26,384 nucleotides of DNA from an uncultured Burkholderiaceae bacterium (GCA_938022295.1 CALIDR010000345.1:1-26384); one strand, 5' to 3'. Counted from the first letter of the stretch, positions 14,478-22,234 are shown. A program made the numbers and translations. The notes: a model not told the origin generated them from the letters alone.

Positions 14478-14637
14478 CCCCCCCCGCAGCGCCTTCGGCG
14501 CCGCCCCCCCGGGGGGGGCGAGCCGCGACACGAAAGGTCCGGCGGACCTTTCGTGCGCGGCGAGCGGCCGGGGCGCAAGGCCCGGCGCGGCCTGCAAGGC
14601 CCGCCAGCGGACCGGCGAAGCCGGATCCGCGGCGGCC
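14478..14637 (+). repeat. Palindromic intergenic repeat, copy 3 between dsrL and dsrJ
   Basis: It begins 5 nt after the dsrL stop. In order it holds GCGCC-TTC-GGCGC (14489-14501), a C7/G8 palindrome (14503-14519), and a perfect 12-bp stem CACGAAAGGTCC / GGACCTTTCGTG (14529-14540, 14544-14555). It ends in the 35-bp core (14601-14635), identical to copy 2 in inverted orientation. Compared with copy 2, stem position 5 has changed on both arms (C to A, G to T), which preserves pairing. The element happens to be open in the dsrJ frame, creating a false N-terminal extension. Confidence 0.88.
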
Positions 14638-14646
14638 GCTTGGACA

Positions 14647-15132
14647 GTGGCGGCGTGGCGCTTGGGGGTTCTATCGCTCGCGCTGGGTGCAGCCGCCTCC
14701 TCCGCGCTGGCCCAGGGCAGCGGCCGCACGCCCAAGCCGGTGATCGAGCCGGCCAAGCCCGGCACGCAGTGCGTCGCCGACCCGGCGACGATGCGCCGCC
14801 AGCACCCGCGCATGCTCGAGCACCAGCGCGACGAGACGGTGCACGGCGGCATCCGCGGCGCGCAGGCGAGCCTGAAGGCGTGCATCGCGTGCCACGCGAG
14901 CCCGAGCACCGGCAGCGTCGCCGCCGCCGACACGAACTTCTGCATCAGCTGCCACACCTACACCGCGGTGCGCATCGACTGCTTCGAGTGCCACTCGACG
15001 CGGCCGGCGCCGACCGCGTTCCACCCGGTCGTGCCCACGGGCCCGAACGCCGCCGCGGCGATGCGGCTCGCGCAGCAGCTCAGGCAGATGGGCGCGGCGG
15101 GGGTGGGCTCGGCGACGGCCGCCGCGCAGTGA
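14647..15132 (+). CDS. dsrJ: DsrJ, periplasmic triheme cytochrome c
   Basis: 161 aa from a GTG at 14647. This start gives a classical signal peptide (AAWRLGVLSLALGAAASSALA, cleavage likely before QGSG). An ATG at 14473, overlapping the dsrL stop, is in frame and gives 219 aa, but the extra 58 residues are translated repeat DNA. Three CXXCH sites are present: C79-H83 (CIACH), C99-H103 (CISCH) and C112-H116 (CFECH). C42 in GTQCVADP matches the cysteine known as an unusual axial heme ligand in DsrJ. It is a periplasmic electron carrier of DsrMKJOP. No good Shine-Dalgarno sequence precedes the GTG. Confidence 0.9.
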   Translation: MAAWRLGVLSLALGAAASSALAQGSGRTPKPVIEPAKPGTQCVADPATMRRQHPRMLEHQRDETVHGGIRGAQASLKACIACHASPSTGSVAAADTNFCISCHTYTAVRIDCFECHSTRPAPTAFHPVVPTGPNAAAAMRLAQQLRQMGAAGVGSATAAAQ

Positions 15133-15139
15133 TCCGGGT

Positions 15140-15919
15140 ATGAACGAGACCGACCGCCCCGCCAGCCCGCCTGCCGACGCGCCGGCGCCGTCGCGCCGCG
15201 GCTTCCTCGGTGTCGCTGCCGCAGGGATCGCCGGCGTGATGCTCGCGCCGGGCATCCAGCTGATCGAGGTCGCGCGGGCCGCTGCACCCGGCACGCCGGG
15301 CACCGGCGCGAACCCGAAGGTGCGCTGGGGCATGCTGATCGACACGACGAAGTGCGCCAGCGGCTGCACCGACTGCGTCGACGCCTGCAACACCGAGAAC
15401 GGCCTCGACCCGCGGCCGACGCCGACCTCGTCGCAGTGGATCCGCAAGGTCGAGATCAAGGAGATCCGCACCGGCCGCACGCAGTCGCTGCCCGTGATGT
15501 GCCAGCACTGCGCGCACCCGCCGTGCGTCGACGTCTGCCCGACCGGCGCGTCGTTCAAGCGCGCCGACGGCATCGTCCTCGTCGACCGCCACACCTGCAT
15601 CGGCTGCCGCTACTGCATGATGGCGTGCCCGTACAAGGCGCGCTCGTTCGTGCACGAGCCGCTGACGAACCAGAAGCCCGACGTGCCGCGCGGCAAGGGC
15701 TGCGTCGAGAGCTGCACGCTGTGCGTGCACCGCATCGACGCCGGCGGCACGACGACGGCGTGCGCCGAGGCGTGCGCGAAGGCCGGCCATGGCGCGATCC
15801 TGTTCGGCGACCTCAACGATCCCGACAGCGAGATCTCGAAGCGCGTGCGCGAGGTGACGACGAAGCAGCTGCGCGCCGACCTGCGCCTGGACCTCGGCGT
15901 TCGCTACCAGGGGATCTGA
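15140..15919 (+). CDS. dsrO: DsrO, periplasmic ferredoxin-like subunit of DsrMKJOP
   Basis: 259 aa. A twin-arginine signal is visible (SRRGFLGVAAAGIAGVMLAPG, residues 18-40), so the protein is exported folded with its clusters. Multiple [4Fe-4S] motifs follow: CASGCTDCVDACN, CQHCAHPPCVDVCP, CIGCRYCMMACP and CVESCTLCVHR with a later CAEACAKAG. This arrangement is that of the NrfC/HybA-like electron-transfer subunits. It links DsrJ in the periplasm with the membrane protein DsrP. The ATG at 15140 lies 7 nt after dsrJ. Confidence 0.97.
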   Translation: MNETDRPASPPADAPAPSRRGFLGVAAAGIAGVMLAPGIQLIEVARAAAPGTPGTGANPKVRWGMLIDTTKCASGCTDCVDACNTENGLDPRPTPTSSQWIRKVEIKEIRTGRTQSLPVMCQHCAHPPCVDVCPTGASFKRADGIVLVDRHTCIGCRYCMMACPYKARSFVHEPLTNQKPDVPRGKGCVESCTLCVHRIDAGGTTTACAEACAKAGHGAILFGDLNDPDSEISKRVREVTTKQLRADLRLDLGVRYQGI

Positions 15920-15920
15920 G

Positions 15921-17102
15921 ATGGTCGTGCGCTCCGACTCCCGCGCGTTCTGGGGCCTGCTCGGCCTCGGCGTGCTCGTGACGCTGATCGGGCTGGCCGC
16001 GGCGCACACGATGGAAGTCCACGGCCACGCGATCACCGGGATGGACAACCAGATCGTCTGGGGCCTGCCGCACGTGTTCGCGATCTTCCTGATCGTGTCG
16101 GCGTCGGGCGTGCTCAACGTGGCGTCGATCGGCTCGGTGTTCGGCCAGCCGGTCTACAAGAAGCGCGCGCCGCTGTCGGGGCTGCTCAGCATCGCGATGC
16201 TCGCCGGCGGCCTGATGGTGCTGATGCTCGACCTCGGCCGCCCCGACCGCGTGATCGTCGCCGCGACGCACTACAACCCGACGTCGGTGTTCGCGTGGAA
16301 CGTGCTGCTGTATTCCGGCATGTTCACGATCGTCGCGATCTACCTGTGGACGATGTTCGAGCGGCGCATGAACCGCTTCTCGACCGCCGCGGGCGTCGCC
16401 GCACTCGTGTGGCGCTTCGTGCTGACGACCGGCACCGGGCTCATCTTCGGCTTCCTCGTCGCGCGCCAGGCGTACCAGTCGGCGCTGCTCGCGCCGCTGT
16501 TCATCGTGCTGTCGTTCGGCTGGGGCCTGGCGGTGTTCCTCGTCGTGCAGGCGGCGATGTACCGCTGGAACGGCCTCGCGCTGCCGGCCGACGTGCAGCG
16601 GCGCATGGCGCGGCTGCTCGGCGTGTTCGTCGCCGCGGCGCTGTACCTGGTGGCGGTGTACCACCTGACGAACGTCTACTACGCACGCCAGGCCGGCTTC
16701 GCCGCCTTCATCCTGCGCGACGGCGGCGTGTTCCCGGCGCTGTTCTGGGTCGGCTACGTCGGGCTCGGCAGCGTGCTGCCGATGGTGCTGCTGTTCCACC
16801 CGCGCTGGGGCGACGCCCGCGGCACGCTGACGGCCGCTGCCTTCGTCGTGCTCGGGGCGTTCGCGCTGCTGTACGTCTTCATCGTCGGCGGGCAGGCGTA
16901 TCCGCTCGAGATCTTCCCCGGCTACGAGGTGTCGAGCACGTTCGCCGACGGCGCGATCGCGCACTACGTGCCGCGCTGGCCCGAGTGGCTGCTCGGCCTC
17001 GGCGGCGTCGGCGCGGCGTTCGTGCTGACGACGATCGGCGTGCGCGTGCTCGACTTCCTGCCGCAGGACGACTTCGCGCCCGGCAAGGCGGTGCAGAAGT
17101 GA
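15921..17102 (+). CDS. dsrP: DsrP, NrfD-like membrane quinone-interacting subunit
   Basis: 393 aa with about ten hydrophobic segments spread over the whole length (the first near residues 10-28, the last near 355-378). The family is NrfD/PsrC, integral membrane proteins without cofactors that exchange electrons with quinones. Motifs include WGLPHVFAIFLIVSASGVLN, LDLGRPDR and YNPTSVFAWNV. It starts 1 nt after the dsrO stop and its own stop overlaps the dsrN start as GTGA. It pairs with DsrO, giving the DsrMKJOP complex a second membrane module besides DsrM. Confidence 0.97.
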   Translation: MVVRSDSRAFWGLLGLGVLVTLIGLAAAHTMEVHGHAITGMDNQIVWGLPHVFAIFLIVSASGVLNVASIGSVFGQPVYKKRAPLSGLLSIAMLAGGLMVLMLDLGRPDRVIVAATHYNPTSVFAWNVLLYSGMFTIVAIYLWTMFERRMNRFSTAAGVAALVWRFVLTTGTGLIFGFLVARQAYQSALLAPLFIVLSFGWGLAVFLVVQAAMYRWNGLALPADVQRRMARLLGVFVAAALYLVAVYHLTNVYYARQAGFAAFILRDGGVFPALFWVGYVGLGSVLPMVLLFHPRWGDARGTLTAAAFVVLGAFALLYVFIVGGQAYPLEIFPGYEVSSTFADGAIAHYVPRWPEWLLGLGGVGAAFVLTTIGVRVLDFLPQDDFAPGKAVQK

Positions 17103-18535
17103 GGGCTGCCGCGCCGTCGCGCTGGATGGTCTCGGCGGCGCACAAGTCGTCGGGCAAGACGACGGTGAGCCTCGGCCTTGCGGCCGCGCTCGCCGCGCGC
17201 GGCCTCGCGGTCCAGACGTTCAAGAAGGGCCCCGACTACATCGACCCGATGTGGCTCGCGCGCGCGAGCGGCGCGCCGTGCTTCAACCTCGACCTGCACC
17301 TGATGCGCGGCGACGAGATCGACGCGCTGTTCGCCCGCCACGCCGCCGGCGCCGACGCCGCGTTCGTCGAGGGCAACAAGGGCCTGTACGACGGCCTGGC
17401 GCTCGACGGCAGCAACAGCAACGCGGCGCTCGCCAGGCGCCTCGGGCTGCCGGTCGTGCTCGTGATCGACGCCCGCGGCATGACGCGCGGCGTCGCGCCG
17501 CTGCTGCTCGGCTACCAGGCGTTCGACCGCGACGTGCGCATCGCCGGCGTGATCCTGAACCAGGTCGGCGGCGCGCGTCACGAGGGCAAGCTGCGCGCCG
17601 TGATCGAGCACTACACCGACATCCCGGTGCTCGGCGCGGTCGGCCACGACCCCCGGCTCGCGCTGCCCGAGCGCCACCTCGGCCTGATGCCCGACCGCGA
17701 GATCGGCGACGCCGCGGCGCGCGTGGACGGGATCGGCCGTCTCGTCGGCTCGCAGGTCGACCTCGACCGGCTGCTCGACATCGGCCGGGGCGCCGCGGCG
17801 CTGCCGGCGGCGCCGCCCGCCGCCGCGCCGGCCGCACCCGACGTGCGCGTCGGCGTCGCGCGCGACGCGGCGTTCGGCTTCTACTACCCCGACGACCTCG
17901 CCGCGCTCGAAGCCGCCGGTGCCGAGCTCGTGTTCTTCGACACGTTGCACGACGCCCGGCTGCCGGCGGTCGACGGCGTCGTGATCGGCGGCGGCTTCCC
18001 CGAATGCTTCATGGCCGAGCTGGAGGCCAACGCGGCGCTGCGCCGCGAGCTGCGTACGGCGATCGAAAGCGGCCTGCCGGTCTACGCCGAGTGCGGCGGC
18101 CTGATGTACCTCGCACGCAGCCTGAGCTGGCACGGCCGCCGCGCCGAGATGGTCGGCGCGATCCCCGGCGACGCGGTGATGCACGAGCGCCCGGTCGGGC
18201 GCGGCTACGTCGCCGTCGCCGAAACGGCCGCGCACCCGTGGGGCGACGGTGCGGTGCGTCACGGCCACGAATTCCACCACTCGAGCCTGGACGGACTGAG
18301 CGGCCTCGACCCCGCCGTCGGCTTCGCCTACGACGTTCGGCGCGGCCACGGCGTCGACGGCCGCCGCGACGGCGTGCGCGTGCACAACGTGCTCGCGTCG
18401 TACCTGCACCAGCGCGCGACCGGCGGCAACCGCTGGCCCGAGCGCTTCGTCGCCTTCGTGCGCGCTCGTCGCAACGCGCGTCGCGACGCCCGCCGGGGCG
18501 CCGACCGCGCGGCGGCCGCGCCCGCGCTGGCCTGA
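17099..18535 (+). CDS. dsrN: DsrN, cobyrinate a,c-diamide synthase-like siroheme amidase
   Basis: 478 aa from a GTG that overlaps the dsrP stop (GTGA). The N-terminal half has the P-loop AAHKSSGKTT and KGPDYIDP, typical of CobB/CbiA enzymes. The C-terminal glutamine amidotransferase domain has its nucleophile Cys in YAECGGLMYLAR and conserved GHEFHHS. In Allochromatium DsrN is thought to convert siroheme to siroamide for DsrAB. A cobalamin-biosynthesis role is the alternative, but its place inside dsr argues for siroheme. The last 30 residues are Arg/Ala-rich and probably disordered. Confidence 0.95.
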   Translation: MRAAAPSRWMVSAAHKSSGKTTVSLGLAAALAARGLAVQTFKKGPDYIDPMWLARASGAPCFNLDLHLMRGDEIDALFARHAAGADAAFVEGNKGLYDGLALDGSNSNAALARRLGLPVVLVIDARGMTRGVAPLLLGYQAFDRDVRIAGVILNQVGGARHEGKLRAVIEHYTDIPVLGAVGHDPRLALPERHLGLMPDREIGDAAARVDGIGRLVGSQVDLDRLLDIGRGAAALPAAPPAAAPAAPDVRVGVARDAAFGFYYPDDLAALEAAGAELVFFDTLHDARLPAVDGVVIGGGFPECFMAELEANAALRRELRTAIESGLPVYAECGGLMYLARSLSWHGRRAEMVGAIPGDAVMHERPVGRGYVAVAETAAHPWGDGAVRHGHEFHHSSLDGLSGLDPAVGFAYDVRRGHGVDGRRDGVRVHNVLASYLHQRATGGNRWPERFVAFVRARRNARRDARRGADRAAAAPALA

Positions 18536-18578
18536 CCGCGACGCCCGACCCCTCCCTCACCCCCACCGCGAGCCGCCG

Positions 18579-18935
18579 ATGTTCACGCTGACCACCGCCG
18601 CCGCCGAGCAGATCCGCCGCGCCGCCGCCGCGGCGAACGCCACCGACCTCGCGCTGCGCGTCGCCGCGCGCCTCGACGACGACGGCTCGATCGCCTACGG
18701 CATGGGCTTCGACGACGTCGTCGACAGCGACGCCGCGCTCGAGATCGAAGGCGTCGCCGTCGTCATCGCCCCGTCGAGCCTCGAACTGCTCGAAGGCACG
18801 GCGCTCGACTTCGTCGAGTACGCCCCCGGCGACTTCCGCTTCATCTTCATCCCGCCGGCGGCGGCCGAGCCCGCGCCGCCGGGCCCCGCGAAAGGCGGCT
18901 GCGGCGGCGGCTGCAGCTGCGGCCCGCGCGGCTGA
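18579..18935 (+). CDS. dsrR: DsrR, A-type (IscA-like) protein with Cys-rich tail
   Basis: 118 aa. The first 95 residues fit the IscA/SufA fold (FTLTTAAAEQIRRAA, LRVAARLDDDGSIAYGMGFDD, ALDFVEYAPGDFRFIF). The three cysteines that bind Fe-S clusters in true A-type carriers are absent from the fold, as known for DsrR of Allochromatium. Unusually, the tail GGCGGGCSCGPRG adds three cysteines in a glycine-rich context. DsrR affects dsr expression or maturation in Allochromatium. The tail could bind metal, but that is inference. The gap after dsrN is 43 nt. Confidence 0.93.
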   Translation: MFTLTTAAAEQIRRAAAAANATDLALRVAARLDDDGSIAYGMGFDDVVDSDAALEIEGVAVVIAPSSLELLEGTALDFVEYAPGDFRFIFIPPAAAEPAPPGPAKGGCGGGCSCGPRG

Positions 18936-18963
18936 ACGCCACCCGGATCCCGGAGGACCTGCG

Positions 18964-19791
18964 ATGAATTCGATGGTGGACTGGCCGGCGCTGATCGAAG
19001 GCGAGCGCGAACGGGCGCGCCCCGGCCGCGGCCGCGTGCATCTCGTCGGCGCCGGGCCCGGCGACCCCGAACTGCTGACGCTGCGCGCCGTGCGGCTGCT
19101 CGCCGCCTGCGACGTCGTCGTCTACGACCATCTGGTGGCGCCCGAGGTGCTCGACTTCGTGCGGCCGGGCGCGCAGCGCATCTACGCCGGCAAGGAGCGC
19201 GACCACCACACGATGCCGCAGGGCGACATCAACGCGCTGCTGGTGCGGCTGGCGCGCGAAGGCCACCACGTCGTGCGGCTGAAGGGCGGCGACCCGTTCG
19301 TCTTCGGTCGCGGCGGCGAGGAGCTGCAGGAACTCGCCGCGCACGGCATCGAGTGCGAAGTGGTGCCGGGCATCACCGCCGCGTGCGGCGTGGCGAGCTA
19401 CGCCGGCATTCCGCTGACGCACCGCGACCACGCCCAGGCGTGCCTGTTCGTCACCGGCCACCTGAAGGACGGCACCGCGAACCTCGACTGGCCCGCGCTC
19501 GTGCGGCCGCGGCAGACCGTCGTGATCTACATGGGGCTCAGCGGCCTGGCGCAGATCTGCCGCCAGCTCGTCGCTCACGGTGCGCCGGCCGACCGGCCGG
19601 CCGCCGTCGTCGCGCAGGGCACGCTGCCCGGGCAGCGCGTCGTCGCCGGCACGCTCGCCGACCTCGCCGACCGCGTCGCGGCCGCGGGGCTGAAGTCGCC
19701 GTGCCTGACGATCGTCGGCGAAGTCGTGCGCCTGCACGACGAACTCGCCCGCTTCGGCGCGGCGGCCGCCGAGACCGGCGCCGCGCGCTGA
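18964..19791 (+). CDS. cobA: Uroporphyrinogen-III C-methyltransferase (siroheme pathway)
   Basis: 275 aa with GGAGG about 5 nt before the ATG. SUMT signatures are present: HLVGAGPGDPELLTLRA, VVVYDHLV, RLKGGDPFVFGRGGEE and PGITAACGVASYAGIPLTHR. It transfers two methyl groups from S-adenosylmethionine to uroporphyrinogen III to give precorrin-2. It has only this domain; the dehydrogenase/ferrochelatase half of CysG is missing, so siroheme completion must come from elsewhere. It sits where Allochromatium has dsrS, and with dsrN and dsrR it forms a cofactor-supply end of the operon. Confidence 0.95.
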   Translation: MNSMVDWPALIEGERERARPGRGRVHLVGAGPGDPELLTLRAVRLLAACDVVVYDHLVAPEVLDFVRPGAQRIYAGKERDHHTMPQGDINALLVRLAREGHHVVRLKGGDPFVFGRGGEELQELAAHGIECEVVPGITAACGVASYAGIPLTHRDHAQACLFVTGHLKDGTANLDWPALVRPRQTVVIYMGLSGLAQICRQLVAHGAPADRPAAVVAQGTLPGQRVVAGTLADLADRVAAAGLKSPCLTIVGEVVRLHDELARFGAAAAETGAAR

Positions 19792-19801
19792 CCCGCCGCC
19801 G

Positions 19802-20515
19802 TCACGCCGACGGCGTGCGGCCTTGGTCGCGCGCGTGGTCGCGTGGACTTTCGGGCATCTCGCCGGCCGCGCGCGATTCGACGGCGAACACCGCCGCCTC
19901 GACGCGCGAGCTCAGGGTCAGCTTGGCGAGGATGTGGCGCACGTGCAGCTTGACGGTGTCGTGGCTGATGTCGAGCGCGCGCGCGATCGACTTGTTGCTC
20001 TGGCCGCGCGCGACGTGGTCGAGGATCTCGCGCTCGCGCTCGGTGAGCGAGGCGAGCATGCCGGCGCGGTCGGTCGGCTTGCTGCCCGGCTGCAGCATCT
20101 GCGCGAGCTTGAGCGTCATCGCCGGCGCCACCGTCAGCTCGCCGCGGGCGGCGCGGCCGATCGCGGCGATCACCTCGTCGGGCTCCATGTCCTTCAGCAG
20201 GTAGCCGCGCACGCCGGCGCGCAGCGCGGCGGCGAGGTCGGCCTCGGAATCGCTCATCGTCAGGATCAGCGCCGGCGTGTCGACGCCTTCGGCGCGCAGC
20301 CGGCGCAACAGCGTCAGGCCGTCGGTGCCGGGCATGCGCAGGTCGAGCACGAGCAGGTCGGGCTTCTGGTCGCGCAGCACCGGCATCACCTCGTCGGCGT
20401 GGGCGGTAGCGGCCAGCACGTGCATGCCGCCGCGGTGCGTCAGCAGGTCGGTCAGCCCGCTGCGGCACAGCGCGTGGTCGTCGACCAGCACGATGCGCAA
20501 GCCGGACGTCGTCAT
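19802..20515 (-). CDS. NarL/FixJ-family response regulator
   Basis: 237 aa. The receiver domain occupies about residues 5-125, with the acidic pair DD at 12-13, phospho-acceptor D58 in LLVLDLRMPGTDG, and a conserved Lys in YLLKDMEPDE. The C-terminal LuxR-type HTH is SLTEREREILDHVARGQSNK through ISHDTVKLHVRHILAKL. The tail is basic and acidic and probably disordered. The ATG at 20515 overlaps the kinase stop (ATGA), so the pair is cotranscribed. NarX/NarL-like systems respond to electron acceptors; the target could be the dsr or hydrogenase operons on either side. The stimulus is not deducible. Confidence 0.93.
   Translation of the reverse strand: MTTSGLRIVLVDDHALCRSGLTDLLTHRGGMHVLAATAHADEVMPVLRDQKPDLLVLDLRMPGTDGLTLLRRLRAEGVDTPALILTMSDSEADLAAALRAGVRGYLLKDMEPDEVIAAIGRAARGELTVAPAMTLKLAQMLQPGSKPTDRAGMLASLTEREREILDHVARGQSNKSIARALDISHDTVKLHVRHILAKLTLSSRVEAAVFAVESRAAGEMPESPRDHARDQGRTPSA
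19803..19817. terminator. Weak candidate bidirectional terminator hairpin
   Basis: CACGCC-GAC-GGCGTG lies in the convergent junction of cobA and the response regulator gene, whose stops are only 10 nt apart. It overlaps the regulator's last codons. There is no T-run, so it is at best a factor-assisted end. Confidence 0.25.
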
Positions 20516-21705
20516 CGGGCGTCCTGCATCGCGGGCGCGGCCTGCGGAAACGCGAGCCGCACGCGGGTGCCGCCGCCGACGCGGGCGCCGATCTCGAGCC
20601 GGCCGCCGAGGCGGCGCGCCCGCTCGTCCATGATCGCGAGGCCGTGGTGCGTCGCCGCGGCGCCGGCGTCGCCGGCCACGGGCCCCGTCCCGGCACCGTC
20701 GTCCTCGACGACGATCTCGACCTCGCCGTCGCGCGCGTCGAGCCACAGCCACGCGCGATGCGCCCGGGCGTGCTGGGCGACGTTGGCCAGCGCCTCGCGC
20801 ACGACGTGGAACGCCTGCGCCTCCTGCTCGGCGCTGAGCGCGATCGCGCCGGCGCGGTTGACGACCTCGAGCGCGACGCCGGTGCGCTGCGGGAACTCGC
20901 GCGCGCAGTCGGCCAGCGCGTGCAGCAGCCCCTTGGGGTCGATCGGCGCGCGGTAGTGGGTCAGGATCTCGCGCAGGCTCGCGTGCGCCTGGCCGACCGC
21001 GCCGCGGACGTCGCCGACGTAGCGCAGCGCCTGCGCGGCGGAGCCCTCTTCGATCGCCTGCTGCAGCAGCGGCAGCCGCATCTTGACGAACGTCAGCGTC
21101 TGCGCGACCGAGTCGTGGACCTCGGCGGCCATCTGCTGGCGCTGCGCGAGCACCGTGGCGCGCAGGTTCTCGCGCTCCAGCCGCGCGTTGTCGAGCGCCA
21201 GGCCGAGCAGGTCGCCGACCGCGCGCAGCACCGCCTGCACGCCGGCCGCCGGCGGCTCGGCGGTCTCGAAGAACAGGTTGTAGACGCCCAGCATCCGGCC
21301 GCGGTGCGTCAGCGGCACCGCCAGCACGTGCGCGCAGCCGCCCGCGGCGGCCTTCGTCGCCTGCAGCCGGCACTCGGTGGCGCCCTCGGCCCACGCCGCG
21401 CGCTGCTCGTCGGCGGCCACCCCGCACACGCCGCAATGGCGGTCGACGACGCGCTCGGCGTCGACGACGTCGGCCGCCAGGCCGATCTGGCCGACGAGCC
21501 GCAGCCGCTGCGTGTCGTCGCAGAACACGCGCACGGCGCCGGCCTGCGCCCCGGCCAGCGTGACGACCGGCAGCAGGAAGCGGCGCAGCAACGCCTCCAG
21601 GTCGTGGCCCGCGCCGAGATCGGCCGTGATCTCGGCCAGGATCCCCCCGGCCGCCTCGTGGCGGGCGGCGGGCGTGCGCACAGGGGTCGGCATCGTGATC
21701 GTCAA
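20512..21705 (-). CDS. GAF-domain sensor histidine kinase (NarX/NreB-like) with four-Cys motif
   Basis: 397 aa from a TTG at 21705 preceded by GGAG with 5-nt spacing; an ATG at 21693 is the alternative. No membrane segment is visible, so the sensor is cytoplasmic. A GAF domain (about residues 20-170) carries cysteines C91, C94, C112 and C124 (HCGVCG, then ECRLQ and GGCAHVL). The HisKA_3 motif is QQMAAEVHDSVAQTL with H197, and the ATPase part ends in a short HATPase_c with HVVREALANVAQHARAH and DDGAGTG. The cysteine pattern could hold an Fe-S cluster or a thiol switch, as in other cytoplasmic oxygen-sensing kinases. That is inference. Confidence 0.92.
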   Translation of the reverse strand: MTITMPTPVRTPAARHEAAGGILAEITADLGAGHDLEALLRRFLLPVVTLAGAQAGAVRVFCDDTQRLRLVGQIGLAADVVDAERVVDRHCGVCGVAADEQRAAWAEGATECRLQATKAAAGGCAHVLAVPLTHRGRMLGVYNLFFETAEPPAAGVQAVLRAVGDLLGLALDNARLERENLRATVLAQRQQMAAEVHDSVAQTLTFVKMRLPLLQQAIEEGSAAQALRYVGDVRGAVGQAHASLREILTHYRAPIDPKGLLHALADCAREFPQRTGVALEVVNRAGAIALSAEQEAQAFHVVREALANVAQHARAHRAWLWLDARDGEVEIVVEDDGAGTGPVAGDAGAAATHHGLAIMDERARRLGGRLEIGARVGGGTRVRLAFPQAAPAMQDAR

Positions 21706-21832
21706 CGGGGCTCCAGGCCTCGGCGCGTGCTCCGGGCAAACCCGGATTGGACCGCGTCAACGGCCGTCGTGCCATCCGGCCTCACCCGACCACCGCCGCA
21801 TCCGGTCCGGGCTTTCGTCACCGATCGCACGG

Positions 21833-22084
21833 TCATCGTCCGGAGGCGGTGCGCGCCGCGTCGTCGGCGGCGAGCAGTTCGTCGTACAGCGCCCACGCCA
21901 GGCGGGCGTCGGCTTCGGGCAGGCGCTGCGTCGCGTGGCCCAGATGCACGGCCACAAAGTCGCCCGGCGCCACGTCCTCGTGCTGAAGGAGCAACAGGCT
22001 CACCCGCCGTTCGACGCCGCGCGCGACGCAGCGTGCGGTGAAGCCTTCGACCTCGACGACCTGCATCGGGATCGCCAGACACAT
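21833..22084 (-). CDS. hypC: HypC/HybG-family hydrogenase maturation chaperone
   Basis: 83 aa. It starts MCLAIPMQVVEVEG, the hallmark of HypC, whose N-terminal Cys2 binds the Fe(CN)2CO precursor and the large-subunit precursor. HEDVAPGDFVAVHLGHATQRL is the second conserved block. GAGGAG lies upstream of the ATG. It is transcribed away from the hydrogenase operon, with a 150-nt shared control region. No other hyp gene is visible in the window. Confidence 0.96.
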   Translation of the reverse strand: MCLAIPMQVVEVEGFTARCVARGVERRVSLLLLQHEDVAPGDFVAVHLGHATQRLPEADARLAWALYDELLAADDAARTASGR

Positions 22085-22149
22085 CGCGTTCGTCTCCTCG
22101 GCGGCTGCTTGTCATGGCGCGAGGCTGCATGCCTTACCCCGATTCCTAT

Positions 22150-22163
22150 TTGATCGCGGTCAA
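22150..22163. promoter_or_regulatory. Near-perfect FNR/ANR-type box
   Basis: TTGAT-CGCG-GTCAA differs at one position from the FNR consensus TTGAT-N4-ATCAA. In this GC-rich DNA such a match is rare by chance. Its centre (22156.5) lies 41.5 nt before the start site inferred from the -10-like element at 22186-22191, the class II activator position. It implies activation of the hydrogenase operon at low oxygen, and perhaps of hypC. Confidence 0.7.
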
Positions 22164-22185
22164 GGTGTGGCGCCGGCCGGGTGTC

Positions 22186-22191
22186 TATCGT
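22186..22191 (+). promoter_or_regulatory. Candidate -10 element of the hydrogenase operon
   Basis: TATCGT within GTCTATCGT, the same 9-mer found upstream of dsrA (6143-6151). No -35 consensus lies 17 nt upstream, in keeping with a promoter dependent on the FNR-type box. The inferred start site is near 22198, giving a leader of about 37 nt. Confidence 0.45.
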
Positions 22192-22234
22192 GGGGTATTC
22201 CGGCATCGACCGGGGCACGACGAGGAGACGAGGG

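Noticed and set aside
10853..14578. 1241-codon open frame on the minus strand opposite dsrK and dsrL
   Set aside because: It is antisense to two well-supported genes, has the Val/Asp/Arg/His-rich composition of a GC-skewed shadow frame, and shows no recognisable domain.
14473..14646. N-terminal extension of dsrJ from the ATG at 14473
   Set aside because: Translates palindromic repeat DNA that also occurs between genes elsewhere, and it would bury the signal peptide.
17099..18535. dsrN as a cobalamin-biosynthesis cobB gene
   Set aside because: No other cobalamin genes except SUMT are nearby, and its position after dsrP is that of dsrN.
22181..22234. ATG at 22181 as start of the hydrogenase protease
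   Set aside because: It lies upstream of the inferred transcription start, has no ribosome site, and the family motif VLVLGLGN begins right after the GTG at 22235, which has GGAG.
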